The notes under the pieces are model-generated. The model saw only the letters and a list, made by a program, of their open reading frames with translations. It did no database searches and was not told where the DNA came from. From Monoplex corrugatus (Eukaryota > Mollusca > Gastropoda > Littorinimorpha > Ranellidae), in NCBI GenBank assembly GCA_030674185.1, contig CM060306.1, forward strand, positions 48,552,208 through 48,616,207: a stretch of DNA of 64,000 bases, in the 5' to 3' direction. This document shows positions 48,293-59,160 of the stretch, piece by piece (position 1 is the stretch's first letter; each line of letters starts with the position of its first letter). The translations under genes were made by a program, and so were the position numbers.

Positions 48293-49479
48293 GCTTGTTC
48301 CAGAGAGATCTATCAATTTTAGGTAGGGGATGATCTTGTCTGTTTGAATTTAAAGTTTTTTCTGTTTGATTTTAGAGTTACAGCCATGAATGGTTTTATG
48401 TGGTCATCTGGACTATAAATTATGTAACTGAAACAAATGTAAAATTCACTGAATTGGAATTGTTACTGATGTATGATGGTCTGTTCCATTCAAAGGCCAT
48501 CCAGTAAATTGCAAGAATGTCTTAACAACATAAAAAGTGATGGTCTCAGTGTTTGGAAACTTATACTACACACACCTGGCCCAGTTATTCCACGATCTAA
48601 ATAGGACATTATCCAAAAAATATTGTGATATCATTTGTTGAGATGACACTTTGGGCACAGTAATTCTTAGTGTCATGGCCACACTAATTTAAGTTCAAAA
48701 CACATTACAGTAAACTGAATTTATAAAGGGAGGTCTGGCATAGAATGGTAGATACATATATTTTAAAAAAAACCACTACAAATGCAACATGCCTTTTCAA
48801 TGGGATAGTTGTCAACAAAACCTGGTTTAGAAGATATGAACAGAATTAAAGGAACAATCATCATAGTAGTACGCTCTTGCCTCTCCAAGACTTGTCAAGT
48901 TCAGAAAAAAGCAGGGAAAATTAACAGTGATAGTGATATGTGCCTGTGCTAACAAGGGTGTAGTGACAGCACATAGGACAAACTATTAATCAAGACTAGC
49001 AAAGGATATTTCTGATGAAAATAGTAAGACCTGCAATCCAAAAGAAATGTTACACACTGTTAGTGTTAAATGGTTTGATATTGATTTATATGACATGGCA
49101 AAGAGGGTAAAATCATTTTTTGACATGTCAGTGGGATGCTCTCCCACAGCCTGCCTTCTCCAGACTGATCTATTCCTCAAGTTAAAAGACCCCATCCATG
49201 GTGTATGTTTTTTACAACTTGCATGACTTGGAACTAGACAAGCTAATGGAAGATATCAACTTTGGTTGCCTAGCCTCAGGTATTTCAGACCTTTCCAACG
49301 GATGGGAGTTGGTCGTATTGGGGAGAACCAAGAAGTGATACATGGAAGATGATCTTATTGCAGTGTAGGCTTGTCCTCTGAAGCTTTTACCTTTTAAGTT
49401 AAATACTGTATGTTAGCGTTTAGTATATACACCTATGTCTATATCTATCCATTATATCTATATATGAAATATATATTTT

Positions 49480-49514
49480 CTTTGTCTTTGTCTTTGTCTC
49501 TGTCTGTCTGTGTG

Positions 49515-49575
<61 letters not shown>

Positions 49576-49605
49576 CTCCCCCCCTCCTTTACATATGTAT
49601 GTAAC

Positions 49606-49673
<68 letters not shown>

Positions 49674-49720
49674 ATATATATATTATATACACACATATAT
49701 ATATATGTGTGTGTGTGTGG
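49480..49720. repeat. CT then AT microsatellites
   Basis: CT-rich from 49480, pure (CT)n about 49518-49573, then (AT)n with TATTATA interruptions at 49601-49690 and a short GT tract. Confidence 0.95.
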
Positions 49721-49728
49721 TGAATAGA

Positions 49729-50087
49729 TTGTTAGTTATTTGTTTAAAGCCCAGCTGACTGTGTAGAGCCATATCAGGGCTATAACCATTTCAATACATA
49801 CGAAATACTTCAATAGGAAAAAAAAAAAAGAAAAAGAAAATTAAGTAGGCCCTACACATATCAATGCATTTGCACACATAAAATAAGGAGATGCCCCTGG
49901 CATTGACCATTCCATCCACTTTATCACACAGGCGATTAAAAAATCATACCTGAATACTAGTTTAAACATGATTAAACACACAGAAACAAAAACGGGCCTA
50001 ACTTCCCTAGAGCCAAAAATGCACTTAATACATGTTCCCAATTATCAGTCCTGAGAGGCAGTACGTAAGACTTTATCGAACATGTTC
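49729..50087 (-). repeat. (AATAAC)-tailed interspersed repeat, copy 2
   Basis: Same order of landmarks as copy 1 (gtgtagagccatatcagggctataa, atgcccctggcattgaccattcc, aatgcacttaatacatgttcccaattatcagtcc). An A12 run lies inside. On the minus strand it ends CAAATAACTAACAATC. By eye 80-85% similar to copy 1. Confidence 0.75.
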
Positions 50088-52082
50088 AGAAATTACACAT
50101 ACATACACATGCACACGCACATGCACACACACGTGCACACTAAAAGTATGAAAATAGAAACAGAATAAATAAATATAGCTTGTAACACTTTCAATTTAAC
50201 ATGGAGGGTGTGTTTGTGAGGTATTTGACAAGTAGGTTTTTGTGGTTTAGATAGGAGCCCCATTTTCAGGGTGTGGAATGTTACAAACCCCCTCTCTTCT
50301 GTCTGCTGTCCTGTTTTTCTATCGTCTTAGTTTGTCATCTTCAGTCAGTCTGTCTTCTTCTTTTACCTACCATCTGTGGTTTTGTAAGGTATTTTCATCT
50401 CCTCTTTGTGTGTGTTGTTGTTGTAGTTGTTGTTGTTGTTGAAAAGGGAAGATTGTTTCATTTTAACAGAGGTGTGTATCTGTGACAAGAATGTGTTGAC
50501 ACGAGTTTCTCAGCTCTTGTGGATGGATCTTCACCAAGTTTTGGCTCAAATGTTTGTACGGTTTAGGATTCATGTTAAGAGAAATTTTGAAAGGTGCTAC
50601 AAGTACCATGGTTAAGGTCACACAGACTAAAAAAAAAGTACTTAAAAATCAGCACTTTTCCTTGGAGAGTGTGTGAACAGCTTTTTCTCAGGAATTTTTG
50701 TTACAGTATTTAACATCTGTTTTCACATCGCACAGTCTACCATTGCCCTTGTTGCATATCAAGTTTTATTTCATGTGAATTTTTTTTTCAAATCACAATG
50801 AGCAGTATTCTAAAACATCTGTATTTTTATGATTAAACTACTTGAAACACAAAGATGTCAGAAATTCAAGGAATCAGCCTTGTCTATAAGCTGAAAAACA
50901 AAAGATGTTTTCAGTAGGTGTTATCTTAATTTTCTTCTTCAGTTTGTGTCTCCTGATGTGCACTGTGGTCATAAGATAATCTTACTTTGACAAACTGATG
51001 GAATACATACGTGTAAGAGTATTTAAAGTTTAAGTAAGTGTAGATCTAGTTCTATTCTACCTTTTGACTGTATTAAAATTTGATTCGAATTTTGTTAAAT
51101 CAGTGTACATGCTGTCCAAAGCTATATTCTGTGCCTTTGTCTAAAGCAACCACAAAAGATAAGGTCTGCATTTCTAGATCTGTTTTATTTCTCGGCTGTG
51201 TGGATATTTTGCAGTGTGAAGTGTTTCAGTTAGAAATGAATATTTCTTTTGTTTTTCTTGATTTTTGTATAAAATAGAAGATTATGTAGAACGGTGTGAG
51301 TGTCTTCTTTTGTTTCATGTGTTGTTGTCCAGACTTTTTCCATAAGTGATCTTCTGTGATCTCAGCTATAGTGCTAGACTGCTGTAATGAGCTTATGACT
51401 GAATAGTATGATTATAAACTATGGCATGGACATTCAGCTCTTGTCCTACAATTCTTGTCAAAAGTTATTTTCCATGTAACATTTTTGTGCTCCTCTTTCT
51501 TCTCGGTCTCTCTCTCCACCACCTGTTATTCTCTCACTTCGTGTGTGTATGGTGTGTGTGTGTTTATGACATGAGTGTGTCTGTGACTGGATTTTTTTTA
51601 TTTGTTTTTTGTGTGGGTTTTTTTTTGGGGGGGGGGGGTTGTTTTGGTATCAGGTTTTTCTTTTTCTTTTTTTTTAAGATGACATATTTGACATATAAGC
51701 AAAATGGCTGGCATCTCTTCACAGATCCTATTTAGTGGTGAAGTTACATTGAAATTTATAGAATTTGAGTGTTTGAATTTTAATTGTATATGGTAGAAGC
51801 CTGTTGTTGTTGTTGATGGTGGTGGTGTTGATGTTGTTTTGACAGATGAGGAACAGGCTTTGGTTATAGAAAGTATTTTCTAGCCTTAGTTAAGGCCCTA
51901 ACTCATTGGACAGACTATTATTACAAATGAAAATGGTTTAATATGTGTTTATTTGAATCTGTTCATTGTTTTGTCTGTTTTCATTATGGACCCTGTATTG
52001 AGGCTGTATGAAATGTCATCAAATTGTGTAATTTGCCAATTACGCCTCCCATTCCTGCAGCTTAATAGAGCCTATTTTGCAG

Positions 52083-52232
52083 CAGACAGATGTACAGTCT
52101 GCAGATGGTGAAGTTCAGACAGCTCAGGCACAGCCAGCAGCAGCAATATCACCGGGAACTGGACCAAAACGATTACACGTCTCCAACATACCTTTCCGTT
52201 TCAGGGAAGCAGATCTCAGGCAACTTCTTGGG
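52083..52232 (+). CDS. rbfox: RBFOX exon: linker and first half of the RRM (RNP2)
   Basis: The 150-nt exon lies between ttttgcag (ending 52082) and GGG|gtgaga. It opens [15 protein letters not shown], which corresponds to the QTD...TDGQ segment of vertebrate RBFOX, and then enters the RRM with [23 protein letters not shown]2 is LHVSNI. The His of LHVSNI and the Phe of PFRF are RNA contacts in the known Fox-1 RRM-UGCAUG structure. The exon ends at the Gly before QFG, the same place as in vertebrates. The protein recognises (U)GCAUG in introns and 3'UTRs and controls exon choice in neurons and muscle. Helix 1 ends RQLLG where other animals I recall have RQMFG or RAMFG. The acceptor is a CAGCAG tandem, so an isoform starting at 52086 that lacks one Gln is possible. 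Confidence 0.95.
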
Positions 52233-52677
52233 GTGAGATGTTTTATAGTTTCTCTGGCATCCTGTGTAACTACTTGTAGCCATTAGGGGAAAAGATATTA
52301 GGAAAGGTAGAACAGAGAAAAGAAAAAATCCTTGGAGAAAAAAAATAGTTATCGGTGAAGAAAAGAAAATGTCTTTGTACCATTCTTATCAGCCAGGTTC
52401 TTTTTGTTGTGGTGTATAGGTCTTTTGATTCGTACAACAGTCTAGTCCATGTGAAGTCATACCAAAAAGAGCAGCTTGCATGTGGAATGAGTACAGTGGT
52501 TTAATGTCATTTCAAAGATAAAAGGGGTATCCAGTAAAATGGTCATTGCGTAATTTTGCAGATGGTTATAAGCAGTTGTGTTGACTGACATAATATGGTA
52601 CATGTATCCAAGCAAAAGAAAGCCCACTTCTGTTCATATATGTCTTAACTAATACCAAGTTTTTTCTTGAATTTCAG
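52233..52677 (+). other. rbfox: Intron of rbfox (445 nt)
   Basis: gtgaga donor to atttcag acceptor. Non-coding. One TGCATG word at 52477-52482, about 196 nt before the 54-nt exon. Confidence 0.9.
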
Positions 52678-52731
52678 CAGTTTGGTCCTATTCTAGACGT
52701 GGAAATAATTTTCAATGAGAGAGGATCCAAG
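52678..52731 (+). CDS. rbfox: RBFOX 54-nt exon: middle of the RRM
   Basis: 18 codons, QFGPILDVEIIFNERGSK, phase 0, bounded by atttcag and a perfect gtaagt donor. Length and boundaries equal those of the vertebrate 54-nt RRM exon, and 17 of 18 residues match the vertebrate sequence as I remember it (Pro for Lys at position 4). It forms beta strands 2 and 3 of the RRM up to the Lys before RNP1. Skipping would keep the frame but destroy the fold. The acceptor is a CAGCAG tandem, so use of the second AG would drop the first Gln. Confidence 0.96.
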
Positions 52732-53459
52732 GTAAGTACAAATGCGCATGTCCTCATTTTATTTTTATTTTAGGACCTAAATTCACACCAACACACTCCT
52801 GACAGTTACTGAATCAGATTCATTTATCAGCATAAATATGCAGTGAAAACTTACCAACTACACATTTGCGATTTTAGATCCAGAAAATGTGATACACATT
52901 CTTTCATTTCAGAAAGATATAGATAACCTTTGTGAAATTTCATGAAGTTACATGAAATCTCTTGCAAGCATTTATTGTGTAATAATACACCATATACATG
53001 TGTACAGATATGCACAGATTGCTACAGACATGCATAGATTGATACAATATGTGCATTATCTACAAATATTAGAACAGGTTTTGCATTCATGACAACACAA
53101 AAATAGGTTTTGCATTGATGACTATTGAATAGAATTATTTTTAAAATAACACATAGGAAAAAACATGGGAGCTTGTGACTTGGCAGTGTCTTGCGTATAG
53201 AAATGAATTATGAACAAATGAATTGTTCTGTTTCCTGTAATTCAACAACAGCTGTATTTTCCCAATGCCAACTTGGAAAAAGTGAGCCTGTACTTACGTG
53301 CTCATACAGCAGTCTAAAGATATGTGTTCACCGAGAAGACCACTGATTGATCGCAGGGATTACATACAGCTCGCATGAAAGCCATGTAAATAAAGCGGTG
53401 CAAGTGGTCGGCAGCAGTAAACAAAAACTTGTTCAAGAAGTAGCTTTTCTCCTGCCTCA

Positions 53460-53476
53460 CCCCCCCCCCCCCCCCC
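53460..53476. repeat. C17 homopolymer
   Basis: Run of 17 C. Confidence 0.95.
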
Positions 53477-55392
53477 ACACTCACAGATCCAATGCAGTTT
53501 CTCTGGTGCTACCAATTCCTGACCCAAGGCACTGTCCCTGTATATTTACTGACAAGTTTTTAGCGGCCCTCACAACACACCTACTATTACCCCAGTCACA
53601 CATTATATCTGATTATGAAGTTGTGTGTTGCTGTAGACTGTCGGCGCCCTCTCGTTTATGAGTTTTCTGCTGTAGACTGTCCGGCCGTACCCCCCTCTCC
53701 AGCTTCCCTTCTCCCTTGCCCTGACACAGTCCTAATCTCAAGCCCTCCCCTCTCTCTCGCTTTCTCTGTGAAGCAAAGCAATGAAAAAATAATTTCTTCT
53801 GGTGTCTACTCGTTTATGCTACTATGCTTATGATATTCTTCGATTGATTGATTACATTTTCCATTTCATGTAACGGTCAGACACATTGTAATTGTAACTG
53901 AAGGCGGCAAACTATTGTCAATTTTGATTATTAATTATCCCGCAAAAATTCTGAAAGAGATGGAGGAAGAAGGTACACGCGGGAAGGCAGGGATCCTCGT
54001 CAAACTGACTCAGTTGCTACATGATGTAGGAAGCCTCACATGGGGTACATTCCACTGAGAAAGATAAGAGAATAAGAAGAAAGTATTATACTCACTTGAC
54101 ACAAAACAAACCAAGTGTTATCCCCTGCACAGCCTCTCACGGCAGAAAAGAAAAACAAACCACAGGAAAGGAAGCAGCAAGGTCACGGTCAGTTGTCTGC
54201 CACCAATTATTTACCGCACTCATTCTTTCTTGACAGAGATTGCAGGCAGATGTGTGCTTATTTTATGTTGTATTAAATGAAAATAATTGTTGTAATTCTC
54301 ACAGTGTTGGGTATAAACGTAGAAGAGAAAGAAATAGTAAGACAAATGTGGGGTTATCGTGAGTGGAATGGTAGTGTGCACGTGAAATAATACTATCTCA
54401 TGTGACAGTGTTGTACTGACACTAGTGACAGTGTTGATGACAGCAGGTCTGTGTCACTGACATATCTTAACATATCAGCATAGATCCACTTCATGTCATC
54501 CTTTTATCCCGTTGGCTTTTTCACATTTGGCAGGTGTAGGATTTCACAGGGCAGTCTGTACATTTAGGCCTACAGCCGTTCTCACATCTGGTACTAGTGA
54601 GTTTCAGTGTTGGTGTTAGTAGATATACAGAGAGAGGACAAGCCAGACAGAACAGCTGCCTCTTTGTTTTGAAGAGCCGTGATGCGTTACAGTAAATCGT
54701 CAGCAGTGGACTGGCAGTGGATATGCTCATGCTTTAGCACTCAGGCTCTAGGCTACCCCCAATTTATTTATCAAAGAAATCGGGACATGGTGTTGTTTTA
54801 CAAAAGTGTAGTAGTGGTAGTGCCAAGTTTGTGAAATTGTCAGACTGTGTGTGCTGTTGCTGGTGAAAAATTTGAACCCCAGCCTTATCGACAATCCAGA
54901 TTTTGGCAGTCTGTTATCACCAGAGGTCAGTGTTGCTTTTATTTACTCCTCAGATGTGTGTGTGTGTGTGTGTGTGTGTTCACGCAGCATGACTGTTTTG
55001 CTTTGCGATTTCCTTCCACATGCTTTTCTATTTTCGATGGACGTGCCAATCAAGTTACCGTAGCTCCACCCCAATTCCTTCGATTTGGATTTTATTTTCC
55101 AAATAAAAGCACACAACCACACTTTTTGTTACAAGGGTTATAGCTAACTAAAAGCAATGTTTGATAGTTATGTCTGTGCCAAAAATGAGCGATGTAGATT
55201 CCCTCTAGTTCGAGTAATCTGCAATTAATTGAGAGCAGACTGCGTGTGTTACCTCACCGATGGTTTGAATTCAAGCGACTTTCCCACTGCCTCCCGCCTT
55301 ACATACTCCTGCTGTCCCTTTAAATAGGAAGTTAAGAGGGGAAAAAGTCATATCTTCAGCATAATGTGCCACGTAACTTAACTATGAAATAC

Positions 55393-55401
55393 ACTCACAT
55401 T
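55393..55401. repeat. 9-bp target-site duplication, left
   Basis: ACTCACATT, repeated exactly at 58588-58596, on the outer side of both inverted termini. Confidence 0.8.
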
Positions 55402-56061
55402 AGGTACCGGCAGGCCAAAATTAAAAATACATTATTGATTAATTAAATTAACATAGGTGGAAAGAGAGCACGAAACTGAACACAGTGCAAAAAAAATTAG
55501 GTCTCTATCTTCATTAGAACCTGAGATATTGCATAAAACGTGACGTTAAAAATTATATCATTTTCGGGGAAAATTGGCATTTTTCACACAAGCCCTACTT
55601 TGGATGCTTGTCATCTGAAAACTATCTTATATAGACAGCTCAAAATTGGCAGAATGCTTACTAGCAACAAGTTATGAGAGCCTATTTTTTTCCAGGCATC
55701 TTGGTGAACTAGTTTATGTGTAAACTTGAGCCAAACATGGACTATCGCGCCAAAATGAGGGGCGTCCGTGAGCGCAAAACTTCTTTTGCATGCTGTTCGA
55801 GCATTTTTTGTCCGATTTGAATGATTTAAATTGTAACTTTCATATTTTGTAAAGATCTTTCAAATGGGGTGCATGAATGCACTATTTAGAGCAATATTAA
55901 TTTTTTTCACTTTTGCCCCACCCCCTTTCATACCCACCTGCAAGTTAGCCATCTCCCATCCTCAACACAATGTCCCTATGGTATGAAGGTAAAGCATGAT
56001 TGCACTTTTTACTGCCAAACAGTCTACAGCTTGTCTCTCTGCAGGTCAGAAGTGACTACTC

Positions 56062-56504
56062 TCAAGAAAAGAATAGCTGCCTGTAAACTTGGAATTTGCG
56101 ACTGATGATGTGAAGATCTTTTTCTGACAACGTCCAAAATCTGCCATTAGAAGTTGTCATGCTGAAGTCTGCAGCAATCACAAACTTTTCATCAATGCAG
56201 CTCTTATCTGATGACAGTGGCCACTTGTACAATGTGCGTTTGTTTTTACACCTGGCCATAAAACTGACAACAGCTGTTGTGGGATCAACTTCCCCTTGTT
56301 TCCATCTTCTTTCAGCAAAAAAACTTGAAGCAATACTATGTTACTGATCGGGGTTCTAGCAATACTCTTTCTCCTGCCTCGACCAGTAGCAAGGAATGCT
56401 GCCTGCAGGTCTTCGTAGTGAGAAGCAGCCTCTGAAGAGATAGAATAGCAATTATATGAATTTAGCTGTGGTTCAAAGAATGATAAAAGTACAGTAGAGC
56501 ACAC
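56062..56504 (-). pseudogene. Open region in the unassigned transposon, unknown product
   Basis: Two overlapping minus-strand frames (56504-56178, 108 codons; 56259-56062, 65 codons) read as ordinary protein rather than repeat: GRGRRKSIARTPISNIVL in one, KFVIAADFSMTTSNGRFWTL in the other. If the two frames are one decayed or spliced ORF, it would be the C-terminal part of a transposase. The upper end overlaps the left TIR of the nested pogo derivative (56492). I do not recognise a family motif or a DDE triad. Confidence 0.3.
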
Positions 56505-57113
56505 TTATAACGAACACGCTTGAAACGAATTGACGGGAATAACGAACCCCTGGCCACATTCGCCTGGTCACGGACGGTGGTCACTATCGCACAATGCCTC
56601 GCTTGCCCGCGCCTATTCATGACGGCGATCTAAAAATAGATTATCGATCGATGGCATTTGGACCAGGAAATTGTGGACCAAGTCAAAGCTGCTGGTTCCA
56701 GTTCTGTGCCTCCTGAAGAAGAGGACAAGGCACCTGCAGAGCAGCTCAAGGCTGTGAGCTCTGCAGAAGCCAAACAGTGTTTGAAAACTCTTAGGGACTT
56801 TTGTATTGTGAATGGCGGAGAAACCTTTTTTGACACTTTAGGGGACATGGGAGAAATTCATTCTTGAATCGAGCGAAAAGGGAAAAAAACAAACTGACAT
56901 TACATCATTTTTTTCACCCATGGGCAAGAAATTAGGACTCTAGATGAATGTATAATGGCTTTGGGGACGTGGATAAACAGTGGGAAGGGGGGGGGGGTTG
57001 TGTGAGGGATAAAATGTGTGTGTAAAGGTTTGACAAATAAAGAACTACTGATATAAAGAACTATTTTTTTTGCCTGGGGTTGTTCTTTATAATTTTATAT
57101 CAGTGTTCTACTG
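56492..57113. mobile_element. Pogo/Tigger-type deletion derivative (622 bp) nested in the larger transposon
   Basis: The left end is CAGTAGAGCACACTTATAACGAACACG and the inverse complement of the right end is CAGTAGAACACTGATATAAAATTATAAAGAAC. Both are flanked by TA (56490-56491, 57114-57115). CAGTAGARC...ATAACGAAC termini and TA target duplications are diagnostic of pogo/Tigger elements. It keeps a 3' piece of the transposase ORF (56658-56867), so it is an internally deleted copy rather than a pure MITE. Confidence 0.8.
56658..56867 (+). pseudogene. C-terminal tail of a Tigger-type transposase
   Basis: The frame reads an acidic linker (PPEEEDKAPAEQLKAVSSAE) and then AKQCLKTLRDFC...FFDTLGDM, ending in a stop. 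This layout, an acidic stretch followed by 'ALxALxxLRxFxxxxxxxFDxLxxLE', is the usual C terminus of Tigger/jerky-type proteins. The DNA-binding and DDE domains are gone. Confidence 0.6.
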
Positions 57114-57329
57114 TATTAAATCATGTTCTAATTACTAACTTCAAATGAATTTGTAATCTTCACTTTTATTATTATTCTTAAAAATTTCAATTTTATTTTC
57201 CTTTATTTTTCAAATAGCATATTCATAATCTATTGTATTTCTTAACTATTGATTATAAAATTTTTATTATCCTCTGTGTGTTGTACTAGTATGTCAGTAT
57301 GAACACAAACAAGCCTCAAATATTTGTTT

Positions 57330-57332
<3 letters not shown>

Positions 57333-57373
<41 letters not shown>
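57333..57373. repeat. (AC)n microsatellite
   Basis: About 20 AC units inside the unassigned transposon. Confidence 0.95.
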
Positions 57374-57374
<1 letters not shown>

Positions 57375-57917
57375 CAATTAACTGCAAACAGTAGGCCTAC
57401 ATCTAAATAAAAAAAAAAAATCTAAGCAGAAATCCTTTTTAATCTTCATTCCAAATGTTCTTTAATACAAAAAGAAAAGAAAATAGCTCAAAACTAACAA
57501 GAAAACAATAATCAATGCAATACCTGCGTTATCAGAACGAAAGTTACACACATCAACTGATGTCAACATTAGCGATTACCTCCCTTGTCAAAAATCATCT
57601 CGAAATTTAGCAAAGTTTTTCCACCCTTTCGCTTAACTATCACACATATAATTAAATTAGAGTCTGAACGAATGTTTGATTGATATGATTGTAAAGTTAC
57701 AAAGCAAATGAAGAGCAACCGTCAAAGATTTTACTTCAAATCACACACTTCGTGTGAACTTTCAAGATCGCGAGTCCATCAGTAACAAAACGTTCCAACC
57801 TTTGACATGTCGATCGATATTTTGATCTTTCTTGTTCAATCTAGCCATACCTACTGCTTTAAAATAATACAGTACTGTCTTAAAAGTCGATTGAAGTAAT
57901 TCTAAGGCATTGTTTAC

Positions 57918-57981
57918 CGATATAGCTTCGATGTTGTTTGAGAAAATTGACCGCGTTCGTCTTGCCGCTACTAGCTGCCAT
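57918..57981 (-). CDS. Candidate first coding exon on the minus strand inside the unassigned transposon
   Basis: The ATG at 57981-57979 lies in good context (CAACAATGGCA) and opens MAASSGKTNAVNFLKQH... for 64 nt to a CG|GTAAAC donor. It sits 55-85 bases downstream (minus strand) of a CCAAT box and a palindromic CRE, so transcription from here is plausible. It may be the 5' exon of the element's transposase, or of a host transcript that uses the element as promoter. I do not recognise the peptide. Confidence 0.3.
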
Positions 57982-58036
57982 TGTTGCACTGGGCGAGTGT
58001 ATGGGAATGCGAGACGCTTATGGGTGACTGCTTTTC

Positions 58037-58067
58037 ATTGGTCAGCAGGATTTCCCAGTTGACGTCA
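58037..58067 (-). promoter_or_regulatory. CRE (TGACGTCA) and CCAAT box, putative minus-strand promoter
   Basis: A perfect palindromic CRE lies at 58060-58067 and an inverted CCAAT (ATTGG) at 58037-58041. The surroundings are richer in CpG than the flanking intron. Their order and spacing relative to the minus-strand ATG at 57981 fit a core promoter. Confidence 0.4.
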
Positions 58068-58086
58068 CCGAGTTAATTTGCATACC

Positions 58087-58117
58087 AAACGAAAGAGGAC
58101 ACTTCTCTCTTTCGTTT
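58087..58117. repeat. Perfect 11-bp inverted repeat (hairpin)
   Basis: AAACGAAAGAG (58087-58097) and CTCTTTCGTTT (58107-58117) with a 9-nt loop. It lies just upstream of the CRE on the minus strand and could be a subterminal binding site of the transposon. Confidence 0.6.
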
Positions 58118-58587
58118 GAATACCTCGATGACAGGTTTTTTTTTACGTTTAGTGTGGAAAAAATTACTTTGAAATCTTCTTTCCTTGATTTTGGACCCTT
58201 AATTTTAATAATTTATAAACTTTTTGGTATCAAAATAAAGCTTAAGATCTCGCTAAGCATTTCCTGTTTTCATTATACATGTTCCGTGCAAGGGGAATCC
58301 CTGCGTGGAACGCGAAGCGAGTGACCCAAAATAACGTTTTCGAGAAAGTCGGTCACGGTGGTAGGAAATCGGCAAACTCGACCGTTTTCAAAAAATCGTA
58401 AAAAATCACACATTCATCACTCATACAAAAGAAAGACATCATTGAAAAGACAAAAGAATGATCTTTAATGTCACATACATCACTTTGATGAAAAATGTTT
58501 GGTTTTAATGAAAACATGTGGGGAAAAGTGGCCATTTCCGGGCAGAGCAGCATAGTTGTCAGTTTCAAACTGAGCCTGCCGGTACCT

Positions 58588-58596
58588 ACTCACATT
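58588..58596. repeat. 9-bp target-site duplication, right
   Basis: ACTCACATT, identical to 55393-55401. Confidence 0.8.
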
Positions 58597-59096
58597 GTAA
58601 GCTTACGAAATGTGTGTTACATAAAACAGATCGAGAAATGTCAAGAAGGCAGAATTCTAAAAATACCATGAGAAAGCTAAAGCTTTGGTTGGAGTGGGCA
58701 AATAATCATCTGTCAACTGTCAGCATCATGGTAGCTGCTGCAGCAGATGTCACAACAGCTCTCCTCCCTTTGCTCCAGTTTTGACTTCTCTGTCATACTT
58801 CATAGACCCTAACACCACTGATCTTGTTGGTGTTGTTCATATTGGTTTGGGAGAGGGAGGGGGGGGGGTGTCTGTCCAGATTTCTTTTGGCCTTGACTTT
58901 TCCTTGCAAAACTGATCTATCAATTCCCTACTCTATCATGTTTCTACTTTCTGAGATGTGGACCCAGCATTGGGCTTTGGGAGACGAGCAAATGATAAGT
59001 AGCGCGCAAAGATGATGCCATATGTAGACTTGGATTATTCATCATTATACAGACATGCATACATGCTAGTAGTAACTTACTTTGCCTTTTCCTTTG

Positions 59097-59142
<46 letters not shown>

Positions 59143-59160
59143 ACACACTCACACACACGT
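59097..59160. repeat. (AC)n microsatellite
   Basis: AC tract with GCAC interruptions, then degenerate GCACAT repeats to about 59215. Confidence 0.95.

Larger units (their letters stand above)
41238..52082 (+). other. rbfox: Intron of rbfox (10.8 kb)
   Basis: From gtaagg to ttttgcag. Contents: a pogo-type derivative (42189-43215) with a nested repeat and a GT microsatellite; long AC, AG, GT, CT and AT microsatellites at 42.9, 45.8, 46.95, 47.57, 49.5 and 49.6 kb; short tandem duplications at 44.8 and 48.2 kb; a second copy of the (AATAAC)-tailed repeat at 49.73-50.09 kb. The remaining sequence is AT-rich and non-coding as far as I can see. Confidence 0.75.
55402..58587. mobile_element. Unassigned TIR DNA transposon (3186 bp) with 9-bp target duplication
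   Basis: AGGTACCGGCAGGC at 55402-55415 is inverted at 58574-58587, and perfect 9-bp direct repeats flank the pair. Removing the nested pogo derivative (56492-57113) leaves about 2.56 kb. A 9-bp duplication is usual for Mutator-like elements and close to that of hAT, P and Merlin (8-9). The TIRs are too short and the coding part too unclear for me to choose. If the ends are instead TAGGTACC..., the duplication is 7 bp. The minus strand shows a promoter-like region with CRE and CCAAT boxes (58067-58037), an ATG at 57981 with a 64-nt open stretch to a GTAAAC donor, and a further open region at 56504-56062. A minus-strand, intron-containing gene is plausible. Confidence 0.7.
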
